From NCBI RefSeq assembly GCF_032062135.1, contig NC_092861.1, positions 139,734,987 through 139,798,986 of the forward strand: DNA of 64,000 nucleotides, written 5' to 3'. Both the position numbers and the translations under genes were made by a program. Source of the stretch: Pyxicephalus adspersus (Eukaryota > Chordata > Amphibia > Anura > Pyxicephalidae). This document shows, piece by piece, positions 38,701 to 53,700 of the stretch (positions are counted from its first letter, which is position 1; each line of letters starts with the position of its first letter). The notes under the pieces were generated by a model that searched no databases, was not told the origin of the DNA, and worked only from the letters and a program-made list of their open reading frames with translations.

Positions 38701-41700
38701 AAGCCTCTAGTGCTGCTTCTTTCATCAAGCTGGAAAAATCTATACTTGTGAAAATAATAGCTTAAGAAGCTTAAAAGCTTTAACCATTTTGAACCCTATA
38801 CACAGTCTAATTCTTAACTAATCATCATATCATACGTGGAAATAAGCTGTTTTTTGGCCAGTCTGATCAATGTGCAGCCACACAGACCAAGGCTGAAGTC
38901 CCATGAAAACCAATAAACATGCATAGAAATAGCATGCACAAATTATAGAGGATTTCATGCTAAAGCAGAGTTTATAGAGGAACGTAAAAAAAAAAAAAAA
39001 AAAAAAAAAAGCTAATTAAGTTTATCTGAGAAGCGTTTCAGAAGAATAATTAAAGTTTGTTTATTTTCTGTCAATAGAAGCCAGCATTATGCCAAAGCAG
39101 CAGATTATGGTCAGGGAAGACTGGGAGATTCAATTCACAGGTTCTGCAGCGTGAGGCAATGAGGTTTAGAAAATTGCACAGGTTTGACATGCAATCACTT
39201 CAGGAAAATTTGATTCTTAAAATCATGCAGACTGATTTGCAAAAATGTAATCTGGGTTTAAAAGGGCTTCCCTCGCTTTACTGGATATGGAGTGTCCTTT
39301 TGGCTCTGCATCTAAGTAATGTTTTGTTTTAGGACTCCTTGAAGGTTTTCCAAAATTAAAATTAAACTTTAATATTACATATGGGGTTGCTGTTTACTAA
39401 CCCTTGGATTATAAAAAGTTTTGGCCTGTGTAATTAGGACTAGGTCACACAGAGAGTTAGGCAGGCACTGGTTCACAACCACAAGTAACCGCAGCCACCA
39501 ACCAAAGGCTATCCTTAAGAAGCATGGCGGTGGTGGCTGCTCAGCATTACCATTCATTAGAACTTGCTATAAAGAAGGCTGTTTTTTGAAATACTGGAAT
39601 AGATGGCTATTAAATTTCAGAATTTTCAACGGCAGACCCTACTACTGATTTAGTTATAGTAGCACTGATGTCATATAAGGGCTCGGACTTTACACAGTCT
39701 TGGGCATTTCCTCGCAAATTAAAAACTGCAGCGGCTGTGAATTATTTTTGCTTCCTGTAAAACTTGTATTGAAATAAAATGTGCTTGGAGCAACAGAGAA
39801 GCATTATTGCTTCAGTCCACCTAAGACTCAAATGTAATATATTACTTTGCCTATTCAAGGAGAATATAACAGGTGAACCTCCCACTACCAAATATCTTTA
39901 CCACACTCCAACATACTCTTACTTTGTTAAAGCCCTTGGTAAATATTCAGTCCTTATGGTAATGTAAGAACACACGACTTCCTCCTGGGATAGCTGTACT
40001 ACTGGCCTACAATTAATTTAACCATGTGCAAGCTCTCATTATCCTGCAACATAGGACCTGATTTATTAAAGCTCTCCAAGGCTGGAGAGGATACACTTTC
40101 ATCAGTGAAGCTGGGAGATCCAGCAAACCTGGAATAGATCTGGTTTAGGATTCAAAACATTTGCTAGCAAATATCGAATGACTGAAGAAATCCATTGCAG
40201 GTTTGCTGGATCATCCAGCTTTACTAATGAAAGTGTATCCTCTGCAGCCTTGGAGAGCTTTAATAAATCAGGCCAATAGAGAATACACAGGGTTATAACT
40301 TCCAGTGAGGTGTGGGAAAGGTATCAGCAGAGGTGAGTGTGTTGGGAGGAAAAAGGGGAGAATGAGTTCCTAAAAAAGAATCTTTACCCTGAATATTAAA
40401 ACACACTTATAATGTTTGTGCAGGGCCAGAGAAATCTCTGTTACTGTTCTCTAAATGCAAGATGAGCAAATGCCGCTTTTTGGTATCTCACCAGGTCCTG
40501 GTTTTGGACATACCAATCTTTTAAAAGATAACAGTAAATTTGGAATAATATTGCTATTTACAACACACGTCCATATGTTGCATTTAATACCAGTCCATAG
40601 TTTCTTACAATAAGGGAGGGATGTTTACTATAAAACTATACTAATCTTCTAAATCCCAGACACGTGCTATTTTTAAGAGTCTATAAACTCCATAGGGCTA
40701 CCTCTACAAACTAAACTAGGCAAGAGTCTGCATGACAGAAATATATATATATATTTTTTAAAGATGCAGTAATCAGCAAAATGTTAGATTAGGAGAGCAT
40801 AGGGAAAGGTAGGAAACAAAGCCAAGCTGTAGGATCTAAGTGTCAATCTTACCTTGGCTGTTTTTTTCTCGTGTTGACATTTTTGCTGGTTTTGAGACAG
40901 AAGTAAAACAACTTAAAACGCCAGAATACCAACATTTTCTATCTGTTTAGCATGTAATCGTGCTGCTAAGTTTTGATTTATTGTGAAATGAACACTTAAC
41001 GCACACACTATGAGTAAAAAAATTGTGCATTAACAAACGTTATTAAAACAAAAAAAGAAAACCGAAAAATTAAAGTTTTTGTTGTAGTTGTATGAAAAGA
41101 AGAGCGAAGAGAGTAAGCACAAGAAAAAGTAAGCACAATGAAATAAGAAAGGCTGCACGGTCTGGAGTTTTTTTTTACCTGGGCTGACGACAATATCTTT
41201 ATGCCTGAAAACAAAAATAATTCATCATTACTTTACATTAGCAAATTCAGACTCGTTGGTCTCTACTTGAATGGCAAGTGCTGGCTATAGATTGTGACTG
41301 ATTGCCAAAATGTGACATTTTTGACTTATGCTCTTTACGTGCTCTATTATAGTCACTCAAAACGAATATTCCAACCATTTCCAGCAACAATAGAATGGAA
41401 GAAAAGCCACCCTACTGGCAAACAGTAAAGTTGTTAGCCGCCTGTTTAGTGATCCAACATGGTGCATAGTTAAAGGACATCAGAAGACAACTGTAATAAC
41501 CCTAAATATTAGAGACATCCAGGAACTAATATCCTGGGGAATTAACATTTTGCACTGTACAGGGCTTACAAGTTGAAGCTTTGGCCTGATGTGAAAATTT
41601 TATTCTTTTATTCATTGTTTACATGGCCCTCCATATAAAAGACTGCAATTTATGTTATGTGAGCAACACATAGAATTTCCCAAATGGGTTAGGTTCTCTT

Positions 41701-44700
41701 GAGAAATTACTGCAGCAAAAATGTATTATTTTGCTGTGGTGGGAAGAAGAAAATAAATGCTTTTATAAAATGGAAAAGAAAATAATTCCAATAAAATATA
41801 TGTATTTAAATACAACAGTATTTCATGGGAACAGAAGGCTGGTCACATGGCATATTGTGCCAAAAGAGCTGGGGAATTGTTTGTAGTCTTAATGTCTTTT
41901 GGGATGTTGGGCAGACTGAATTGCAATGTTCTGTCTACGAGGTACCTGAAGATACAGCAACCTGACAGCTTTTGGGGAAAGTCCAAAAATTAGAAAGGAA
42001 AACAAATGGCTATTGCTATTATTTGCAGGTAATCCAAATACAGATGCTATCTGCATACACAAACTAAACACAAAACTTAGCCAAGCATTTTCTGCTCTCT
42101 AGGTATGAGAGCAGCTTTTAAGCATTATGTCCCCAAATGTGCTGCTATTTTTGCAGCTTAGCAAAGATTTGACACAAAATAAAGGCAAAATGGAATCACA
42201 CACCAGCCTGTTTATACAGACCAACAGGTGACTGGTAGCAGGACTGGGAACATCGAACAGCCCTAATTTATGGACATGGCTGACTATAGGGCACATGGTA
42301 GGGAAAGGAAATTGGGTCTCATTTATTAAAGCTCTCCAAGACTAGAAAAGATAGACTATCATGGGAGAACCCTGGAGCTCAAACACACCTGGAATCGATG
42401 TGGTCCAGGATTAAAGACATCTGCTAACCAATTGCAAAACCTGCATTTCAGGTTTGCTGGATCACCTAGGTTTCCCCAAGATAGTCCATCTTGATCAGAC
42501 TTGGAGAGCTTCAATAAATCAGGCCTATTGGGTTATATGGCTCCATTATAATTAAATTAACTGGGACCTGAATAATGCCAGCCTACAAGCAATCTCAAAC
42601 AACCCAGCCTTTTAGGAAAGGCTGACAGGAAGACATATCATACATATCAACATTTTATACTTACTTATCTGAAACTTTGGAAGCCTTTGAGATCAGTTTT
42701 GACGTTGAAACTGCCCTCTTTAGCCTGTTTCGACTGTCATCAGAAGATTCCCATGCATTGTGTGTTTTATCAAGAGTGGAGCTTCTTTTTACACTAGTGG
42801 GAGGAAAGATTGGGAAAAAAAATACCTTCAATGCCACAAGAAACAAATATCAAGCAGGTATGTTTTAACGTCTGACAAAAGGTAAAGAAAACCAGAGCAG
42901 GAAAACATAAAAAAGCACACAAAAGCCAATATATTGAGAACTGGCATCCATAACCAGAATCTTGTCAAAGTCCTGGTTTTGAAAAATTAGAAATATGGAG
43001 AGGAGGTTAAAAACAGTCTTCTTGAACCTAACATTAAAGTAAGTGAGTTAGTAAAGCAGGCAGGCACCATCACAGACTCTGGAGGATAAGTATATAAAGA
43101 ATTATGCAAAAGTAGCAGCCCGTTACATTACTTTCATTGGAAAGGAAGTAAACACAAGCAGAAAAAGGAAACACCAAAGAGATACCAAGGACCACACAAG
43201 CTTGACTGAGTCCTCATTTGATTACTTGGAATCTGTCAGTTACAGTTGGAGTGAGAATATAGTAAGGTGTTTAGCAGTAAATTTGTTGCTTTGGTGTGAA
43301 TTTTGAAGCAGATTAGTATAACAGGGAAATCACAAGAGCAGGGTAATTGTTGACACCCAAGCAAAGCTTAGAAACAACTATTTTAAAAACTGTGGATACA
43401 AAGGAATTGACACTGAGTCAATGCAAGAATCCTAGCAAGAGTTGTAATGATTGCAATCCTGTACTTAAAAAAGTCCTCTAATTACACCTACCTTCCTGGC
43501 CAAAGGTGCACAATGTTAATTCATGAGGGATATTGGTAAGCAGTGAAGGTAGAAGGAACACGGAGTCCTTCAATGATCAAACCCTTACCTGATAAGGTAT
43601 AGAATATGCTTCCAATAAAATAAATTCAATGTGATTCTACAGAACATAAGTTCCATACAACTTGATAAGAGCTAATTATCATTGGAAAGTGACATGTAGA
43701 ATCTATTATACTGTGGCTCCTATGGGGAAATAAAGCTACGCAAAATAAGGTATTATAAAGTAAGACACAATGCTAAAAAAAAAAAAATAAATAATTTCCG
43801 TCCTACACAAGTGTCATTAAGAGTACTTTCAGCTTACATCAAGTAACGGGGAGAAGTAAATATCTGATCAAGCCAAGCATTAAAAGTCAAGTCCACCGTA
43901 ATGGTAGAACGACCTGTGCAGAACAGCGGGGTACTTGGGAACAAAGAAATTCTCAGAGGAGAAATATAAATACTTCACAATATTATTTCTAATGGTTGTA
44001 TTGATATATCCACACTAACTTGTGCAAAACTCCAATAAAAATCAGCACAGTAAACTGGTTCTACCTCCAATGGTGTTGGTGCCAATACAAAGAAATTTCT
44101 TGCTCTGTATGCTTTTTGAGTTCCACTGGAAATCTGCTAATAGCTCCATTTTTAAACTATAAAACAAACTAAGGTTCCAGATTCCTCTTTACTAACAGAA
44201 CTTAACATTGCCAGCATTTTGTGTGCAACAGAAACATTTATGTCTTCAGATGAATGTTCCCAACAAGCTTAAACAGGGCATTCCCAGCCGAGGAACACAT
44301 GGCTATAAGTGCACTTCAGTTATTTTGAAAAAGCTCATGTACTGCTCTGGATAAGAGGTTCTTAAAAGCATTATAATTTATTGGAAATATTATACTGATT
44401 TACTTAATAAAAGAGCAGAAAATTTTCAACTGGAGGTGCCATTATTCACAGATTAGGACTTGTAGAGGACAGATTATTTATAGATATGTAGAATAAATTG
44501 GAAACTGATGTGTAATTTGTCAGGAATTCAATTAATTTACTTATATTAAAAATGAGTTTATTTTTTATATTTGTGCCCTGCAGTTATCAGTGCAACTAAT
44601 AAAGTCTGACTATATTAGTGAGTCAGGAGCAGCATAATGGTTATTATGTCCCGAGTTTAATTTTCATGGAATTTGCATGTTCTCATGTTTCTGTGGGTAT

Positions 44701-47700
44701 CACAACACAATGCTAAGTAACATTGTTCATGCAAAACTCTGCTGCAATGTGCCTTAGTATGACTGTATGAAGCCGATTTATAGACCGTGAAATATTTAAA
44801 TGGTCTATACCAGTGCCTTGAAATAACTTTCAGGTCTTAGGGAAACCCCAAAATAATTACTATATTTACAGCTCACAGTACATTAGTATTAGTTTGTAGG
44901 AAGAATGCCTCTTACATTGCTGGCCAGTGGTAAAAATGTCAGCCTTACCAATAGCCAAAAAGATCATCGGTGTCACAAATTGCTAATTACTAATGGAACC
45001 CCTGGAAGCCTCTGGAGGAACCCTAATTAGGAAACAGTAGTGTATAACATTGGTAGGTAGCTTACTAATTATAGGGGACTCTGAGGACTTACTAAAGGAC
45101 ATATTCATATAATATATTAAAACATGGAACTGAAATTATCTTCTCATTGACAAAGATGTTGGGTTGGACTGGCATTGCTTATTGCCATCTTTATTTTGCA
45201 TTTTAGCAAAAGATGGAGTTATTTACAGATAAATAATACCATTCTTCTGCTTGCTTATTTTAAAAGTGGTCATGAGCTGAAAAGATGACCAACTTCTTAA
45301 ATATAAATGCCACATTTTTAAATTTACCCAACTGAAAGTGAAGAACTCCATTTCAGTGAATGGAGTTTTCTAATCCTCAGGTTGGGATAATTATAGCACC
45401 TCTAATCTCTGCCCTTGTCACCAGGAAAAAAAACCTATTCTCATCCTATTTATAAAAATAGCAAAGAGTTTTCCAAAATTGAGAACAAATTCTGTTCTGT
45501 ATAAAAATCCTCCACAGACAGCCAAGTTTGCAACGTTTATGTCTGCTGTTGCAAGTCTCGGCCAGACACTGTATAGCTATTGCAAAGAAACATTTGTTCT
45601 TGAGGAGACAGTAGAAGTCCTTTGCTGAAGTGCTACTTGACACTGAGACCCTCATCAATCTGGCAATGCAGTAGACAACGCAGGCTATCATTACAACTCT
45701 TGTTGCTTGTATCCTTGTCAATATGATGTAAACCTTTTGGTTGATGCAGTGTTTCTGCTTTCCTGATTTTGTCTGTGTGTTTGGCTGGTCTGTGGGGAAG
45801 GTTGGGGAGAAGGAGATGTCTGATTTAATGGGCTCTGATCATTTGTGTTTGATTCCTCTTTGACGACTTGGGGTTTCTCTTTCTTTTTCTCTGTGCTACT
45901 GTAAAAATAAATGAGAACATAAACAAAACTGACAATGAAATACAGAAAGAACGAGAAAAAAATGAAATCATCTGCTGTACTATATAAATATACAGTTGAA
46001 TGACATGGAGTAGGCACAACCCCCTTTTGTCCTAGCTGATTTAGGGACCCCTTATGCCAAGTTTAGAAGTCTGAGCCATAAAGCCATAAAGACATATTCA
46101 CTCTAAAAGTAAATTTTCGCTTAGCTTAGTGAAGGAGGTAAAGCAAATTGGATATTCTCTGCAAAGTGAATTGTTTAATCACGTGCAAATTAAACACAAG
46201 ACTTTGCACATTATAGGATCCTTTCAGCTCAACTTCTCCTCATTCACATAAAGTGAAAACTGACTTGGCTTAGTAAATGAGGTTAAGTCATGTCATCTTC
46301 AATCATCCAATAAAGTGAGAGCAAAATGTATGTTTTTTTTTATTTTCCTAACACATGGCTGGGTGTTCTTTGCAAAGTAAATTTTAAAGATAATATCTTG
46401 AATAATATCATACAGGAACTTTTAACTACAAACTGTGTCATAAATTCATAAAACAAAATAATAAATACTACATGTTTATTAAAAAATGAAAAAAATTTAA
46501 ACAAATTATAGACAGATGACAACATTTTAGAAACCTGGAACCTTTAGGGTTTTCATGTCTGCATTTGTGTGTGCAGAGACTACGATATACATGTATAAGA
46601 TAAATATGTATCCCAACAATGTGCATTATCACAATACTAAATAAATACATATACATTAACACAATACAAATGTTTAGTGTACATGGATGCCTAAAGGTTT
46701 CAAAAAACACAAATCCAAATCTGGTACGGAAATAAGAAAAGTAGGTTAGCTAAGTAAAATAATTTTTTTCTCCAAAATATTTTATATTTTACAATTGAAA
46801 TAATGAATTCTGTATTTGTCACAATGAGGTAAACTAATTAAATTGAATCTACATTTTCATAAATATTAAATGTAGGGCTAGTTTGTACTTCAAAACGTAG
46901 CTTTGATGGAATTTCATTCTATAAAGGAAAAATAGTGAGGCAATTCCAATTAAATCACTTTTCACTGCAGCTCTTTGAAGCTCAGATGCGTAACAATGAC
47001 ATGTAGTCAAAGGGGGAGAAAAAAAACACATTGCAAGGGTCATACATAAACCAAAATTCATTATTTTACAACATATACCGTACCAAATCATATAAACAAA
47101 ATACTAAAATATATATATTTATACACATATACATACACACACATTATATATATATATAAACAAACACACACATATATATATATATATATATATTTGCCCC
47201 AATATCCACTGAGAAAACCCATAATAGCTATCCTATTAGATATTGGGACTGTAGATGGCAATTTATTCTAGGAGTAGAGATCAGCTCTTAATTCTAAGAC
47301 CTTAGAAATAAAATACAACCAGGTTCAGAAGGGCCTACACAAGAAGTTTTTCTGGTTTAAAAAGGTAATTAGAGGAAGAAGCCAACATAGCCTGTGGCAC
47401 ACTGCCTAGGGAGACTGTGAGCTGCCCTAATAATTAATGAAGATCTACTGGTACGGGGAAACAGAAGTATAGAAACCAAGGCCAAAATGTAATGTTTTTG
47501 TGCCCTAAGAGAGTCTTCTGCTTATACTTAAGCTGATTTGCATTGGTAAGATGATTTTTAGGTTTCTGGGCAGTAAAAAGACACCACGGCTCGACAACAA
47601 GCAAAAAAAAAAAAAAAAAAAAAAAGCAGCACTTTCTTGTGCCCATGCCTGTGTTACGTTGTATATTTCGGTTGTGAACATTGGAGGTCCAATACAATAT

Positions 47701-50700
47701 TATTGTAATTGTACGATTCTTTTAGTAGAATTGGACTTCTTGCTATGCATTTATATAATGACTTTCAGTTCACTTTGGAGAGTTTATTCAACAAATGCAT
47801 GTCAACAACTGTCCCTCAACCTAGTGTCCGAATCACTGATAATGTCCAATGTCTCCCAGGACTATCTAAGCATAACAATTTAAAGGGAAAAATGTGCCTT
47901 AGTTATGGATACTCCAACTGGGTCACTTTAATTCCCAGGACATTAATTTCATATAAAATTATTTTTTGGCATTGGACAATTATATAAGCACCAATATTTT
48001 TAAACATACCATATTCCAATCTAGCATGGGGTAGATGTTTTGTAGTTCACGAAGATCAGTGGTCCCCAACCACCAGGCTGCAGACCAGTGCTGGTCCATG
48101 GCTGGTGAGTTGGGGGTCGCAAATGAGAGGAGGCAGAAGGGCCAGCAGCGGTAGCCCTCCTTACATACTCTAAAGCCAGTGACAGTGTGAGAGTGGGAGT
48201 GCAACCAGCAGGAACGCGGGCGGCTCACCTCATACCGCTTTCACAGGAGCTGCTGAGATTGGCAGAGCAATGTATGTAAGGCTTACACTTCTCTTCCATT
48301 CCCAGCAGCTCTGCTATTCTCAGCTATAATGTGCTGAACGGAGGCTAAGCTGCCGAATAGCAGAGTAGTGTAAGCTGTACATATACTGCAAAATTTTATT
48401 CTATGTTACCGGGCCCTGCTGTCAGAAAGGTTAGGGACTACCTAGAAGACCTAGACATGGGTGAATATGCTGTCTGAGATTTTTGTGCAGCACAGGCAGA
48501 GAACACAAGATGGTATGGGTTTTATAGATTTCTATTAGGGTCAACAGGTATTTACTGTACTTGCAACATTAAAAAAAAAAACAAAGAGTGATGTCCATGT
48601 TTAAGAGGTGTGCTCAATAAAAATATTATTTTGTTAAGTGATAGACTGTAATAATAAAATTAACATTTTCTGTTATGTTGCCACACAGTAAACCTTTTAG
48701 CATATCCTCCCTTTTATTTATCATTAGGTAAAAGAATACCTTTTTGCAAATGATGCCACCGTATCTTTTCTGGCAACAGAATGGGATGTTTTTCTGGTTC
48801 CAGCTCCTCCATTGGTAATACAAGGCACAGAAGAGACTTCACGCAGTGCTGGTGGACCTAGAAAATCAAGAAAAATAAATTTGTGCAATTAAGTATTTGT
48901 TGTAGTACACCTTGGAACAATAAATCCTTAGTCATGATGGAGCAAGGTAGATAGTTCATGATACAGAATATATATTAGAATATATATAACAAAAACACTG
49001 TGTGAGATATACAGGACATGTCCGTTACATATTTCCGACGTTTTAATAATATAATAAAATATGGTTTTTAGTCACCCTCCTCCTCCAAGCTACCATATTT
49101 GAAGGCATGGGAAAAGGATTTACAGCAATCGTGGGAGCTGGAGGAGTGGATCGAAGTAGCTTGCAATGTATCCAAAGTCTCTGTTAGCCTGATTGAACTA
49201 AATACAAAGTTCTCGTGCGTTGGTACTTGGTCCCAATTAGGATTGCCCAGAGTTTCCTGGGGTCCTCGGATCTATACCTCAGGGGTTGTGAGAATGTAGC
49301 AAACATGGAGCATATCTGGTGGTCGTGCCCGATTGTGCAGGTATTTTGGAAAAAGATCTTTGACCTTAGATGATTCAAACCTCCCTTTCTCCCAGTTTAG
49401 AAAGTGCACTCCTAAGTAGGATTGACATGCCCTTGCCGAAATACACAAAGACATTTTGCAATTACGTGCTGCTGGCAGCCAAAATTGCATTGGCAAAAGC
49501 ATGGAAAACACATTTATCCCGCTGGCTCCAATCAAAACTAAACTAAACTGGATAATGGTGAATGATAAGCTTACGTGTACTCTCTAAAACATATCACATG
49601 TCTTTGAAATTACCTATGTTTTGAGAAGTGTGGGTAGCTCACTGTTCATCAAATTTGTTCCGTTCCTGATGTGAAANNNNNCACTTTGTCTTAACTACTA
49701 CTATTTTCCCTACCCAATTTCTTTGGTCAAATGGGGCAAATGGAGATAAGAGGAACTGTTCAAGCATTTGTTCTATATTTTACAAAGCTACCCAACATGT
49801 TTTTCTGTGTCTTACTGTAAAAGTGATGTTAATGTTTTACCCGTGTTTGTTATTTATATTTTCTTTTTTAAAAAACTTTATTTTTGAATAACAATCTATT
49901 AAAATAAAATATGGTTTTTAATTAAATATTATGTGTGATGTAGTTTCCAAAAAGGACCTTGAAGTCCCAAAACATTTTTGTAGTTTATGTAGTTAAGAAT
50001 TCTTTTCAAATTACATTTGCTGGTCACTTAATGATTTAGGAACCGAGTTATGGATAAACTTGGTTTCACCATAAATTTTTGATAAAGGTGAACTGTAGTT
50101 AAAAGTAAAAACGGAGTCCTGCCCTCATGAGCAAGATCCGTTTTGTTGTACTGCCTAGCCTGTAGGGAGAAGATAGCATTTATTTCCTTTGCAGTTATGT
50201 ACAATTAACAGGGACAGGCGGCGTATTTCAGGGGAAGATGGGGGTAAAATAGATCTGACTACCTCGCTGTAAACAGGAGCCAAACTGACAAAGACTTCAA
50301 CAGGGGATCTTTTTTTCAGCAGTTTTCACCTACATAAAGCATAAGTGGACCTTCCATTTTAGAGGAAGTTCTGCTTTCAATAACCTATCCATAGGTTCTC
50401 AAAATCTCATTTGGATAGACCAATATTCATATATAAAAAATTACTGGAATAATCCCCTACTTATATTGAAGACACTGTGATTTGCTAGTGAAGGGAACAA
50501 GTTGAAATATTTAAAGTGGAATTAAAGTTCCACTTTTAAAGATCTGCATTCTGGCGGGTCAATATTACAGAAAGGGACAGGTGATGTACCCTCTGCAATA
50601 ATTCCTCCAATAATACCTGCCCGATCACACAGGGTATGTGCAGCTCCGCTTTGGTTGGCAGGATACCTGGCAATCCTAGCCGGGATTGAAGGACCTCCAG

Positions 50701-53700
50701 CGCGCCTGCACCGAAGTTACATCTTTCCACCCTGGTCAATGAAAATAGCCTGGGGACAGTGTCCAGGAACAGAAGAAGGAAGATGGTGTCGCCATGCGGG
50801 GGGAACAGGGACAGGCGAGTACAGGTTTACTATAACTGCACATCAAAGCAATGTTGGGGCCACTACAGACAATTCTAAATCCTGTGTGATGCCCAAATAG
50901 CTAAAAACCAAATGTTTCCAACAATAAACTGTGAAGTACACCAGACGATTTCCTGGCAGCTCACCTTAAATAGCTGAATGGCATAGTGGAGGGGGTGAAC
51001 AAACCTTCCATAGGAAATAGAGAACCCTCTTTAATGGTTTTACCTGTCATTATGCATGCTTTTCCAATGAGAAGCAATTATTTATAACTTTCTTCTACGA
51101 TCAAACTATAGTAAGAGGTTTCTTTTTTACTGATCTAAGTGATATTTGTATTTTAATTTGTTACCTGTCATCAAAATATAAAATCTCTTTGCAGTCAGAT
51201 TAAATTATCTAATAAAGATTTTGCCAAGCATCCTATTAAGAAAGATGAACATTTGGATTTAAGATGAGATTGCAATAAATGAACGGCATTCTTACAACAC
51301 TGAAGATGAACAATCGGCTAGGAGAAATTTAACCAACAGGATTTCCAAGAGATATTTACAAAATTGTCCAATAAAGAAGTGAAAAAGTAAAGATTTATAA
51401 TAATAATTTTCTTTTTTTCACTATAGAGATCTCTTAACTAACTATGTTTCTAGCAAAATAGGAGCTCCTTCTTTTATTCTGGATATTCAATGATCGTGTG
51501 CTTTTTTTGTGGTCTGCTAGGGCCTGGAATATTTATTATTGCCGGGGTTCCACCTTGATTTTGTCTCTGCTACATGAGCAAACATTTTATTATACCTATA
51601 ATTACCTTTATTTATTATTGGCTGGGTTTTATTCTTTTGTTTTTATTACATCAGGGTTACTATAAATATGAAAAAAGGCGTCATTTGTACTAGAGGATTA
51701 AAATTCTTCTATACCTGATTATATCTATCTCCAAAAACGTAGGCAGATCATGACTGGATGAAAGAGTTGACAAGGTTATGTATAAAACTTTCTGAAAACA
51801 TCATTGTACCGGGTTTTGGTACCCCTTTCAAGAGCCCTCAAACCTGATGAAAATTCTTAGGAGTGTATGGGAAAAAATCAAAATAAAGGGTTGATATCAG
51901 TCTGGGGAAATCTCTATTGTAGACAGACCCCATCTACAGGTGATGCTGAGCATCCATGAATAAAAGAACTAAACTTCAACACAGCATGTTTGGCTCAGTA
52001 ATTAGCACTGTGACCTTTGTAGCGCTAGGTCCCACGTTCGAATTTCAGCCAAGACACTATCTGCATGGAGTTTGTTTGTGTTCCCTGTGTCTGTGTGAGT
52101 TCCTCCCACATCCCAAAAACATGCAGTTAGGTATTTGGCTTTCACTCTATTTCACACATTTTTTTAAGCTGATTGGGAAGAAATTGTGGGCCTATGGCAG
52201 CTTCTATATTGTGACCCAACTGTTAAGTAACCACTCAAAAACAGCCGGGTGGTTACTGAAAACTGCCGGGTGGTGCGCCCAGCTAAAAGGGGCTGGGGAG
52301 AACACTGTATGACTATGACATTAGACTGTGAGACTCTTTGAGGGACAATTAGTAAAATGACTATGGACTTTGTAAAGCGCTGGGTTATATGTAAGCGCTA
52401 TATAATTAGTAGTTGATAAGAATAATAAATAAAACGGGCCGGCCAGGGACAGGCAGACTGAATGGGAAAGAGCTAGATGATGATGATGGATATCCAGCCA
52501 GCAAAAAAAGCTGGACTCCGACTTGCAGCTTCCAATGGACATTTAGAGAAGTTCATGGTGTGCATTAAAATCAGAAAAAGCTATTTCAGCTACAGAAGAG
52601 AACCCTGCAGAACTTTGTAAAACTGAAGGGTAAGGCAAGGGTTCAGGTTGAAATCATTTATTAGCTTTTCACCCTCATAAGCAGTCTTTGATCTGTTACA
52701 CCACTTCTACAAGTACACCTTTGTGCAATAGCAAAATAATACCCCTTGGCACGTGAATGCAAGATGTGTTTGGATTAGAGAATGCAATGATTTTCAGATG
52801 TGGAATAAATCACCCGAAAATGACAGCTTTCTTCCAGCAGGTAAACTGTGCAAACCTGCAAGTGTCACAACGTCTGACAATTAGCAATACAAACAGTCTG
52901 AGAAATGTCCGCTTTATCTTTTTGGCTAAGCCCAACCACCAGATGTGAAATGAATGCAAAACAAGACCCGTTGTTTGCTGACCAGGAGGAGAGCCAAAAA
53001 CTGTCAGAAATCAAAGAAGTAAACACATTTTTCACGCCTAATGGATTTAACTACTATTTTAAAAAGGGCCCTTTCATTTCAGAATAAAAAGATATATGGT
53101 CACAGTGTTTAGATACAGCTTTTGTAATAATGTACAAAAGCTTCTCATTAAAGCAGACTTGGAGACTGTTTGATCAGGCAGGGAATCATTGCAGAAAGGG
53201 ACAGGCAATGTATTTTCTGCAATGATCATTCTTACCTGCCTAAGTGCTCCAGAGAACTCAAAAACAGTGACATGCGCACCTCAGTGTTGATTGCCAGAAC
53301 ACCTGGCAATCCCAGGTTCCCATTTGCATACTGAATGATCTCCTGTTAAATCACCCGACCCAGCCAACCAAGATAGCCAAAGCTTAGGAGGAAGAGAAGG
53401 AAGAAGATGGCGGTGCCCTGCAAAGGAACCTGAACAAGCAAGTATAGAGGGGTATTGTTCCACTTTAACAGCAAGAAAAGGTATTTGAAATTATATTTGA
53501 AGACATGGGCATGTGGAAAGGTAAAGTAAATAGCATCTTCTATCACAACTTTGGCTGTCTTGTTTGGACCTTGTAGTGAAAGAGTCATTGCGACTCTCAT
53601 TTAGTTCGCATTTCTCTACAAATCCATGGGGGAAAAAAAACTTTGAAGTAGGTCAATCGCAGGTCGCAACTTGCTTAACTGCACATGCAGAAAAATTTTG

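Larger units (their letters stand above)
35299..41178 (-). other. EML4: EML4 intron 6 (5.9 kb)
   Basis: Holds element K1 (37652-37730), an unexplained plus-strand open frame (38231-38644), an A-run of about 24 at 38987-39010 and foldback F3 (40053-40275). Nothing else recognised. Confidence 0.85.
45899..48739 (-). other. EML4: EML4 intron 3
   Basis: 2841 bp. Holds an AT/AC microsatellite at 47105-47195, an A-run of about 21 near 47606 and the hAT-like element H1 (48057-48441). Confidence 0.85.

Noticed and set aside
51989..52050. tRNA gene
   Set aside because: The A and B box words belong to a SINE head. No cloverleaf with paired acceptor and anticodon arms is visible.
52880..52960. U2 snRNA-like word TTTTTGGCTAAG
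   Set aside because: Only a short match. The U2 5' end, branch-binding sequence and following stem are absent.
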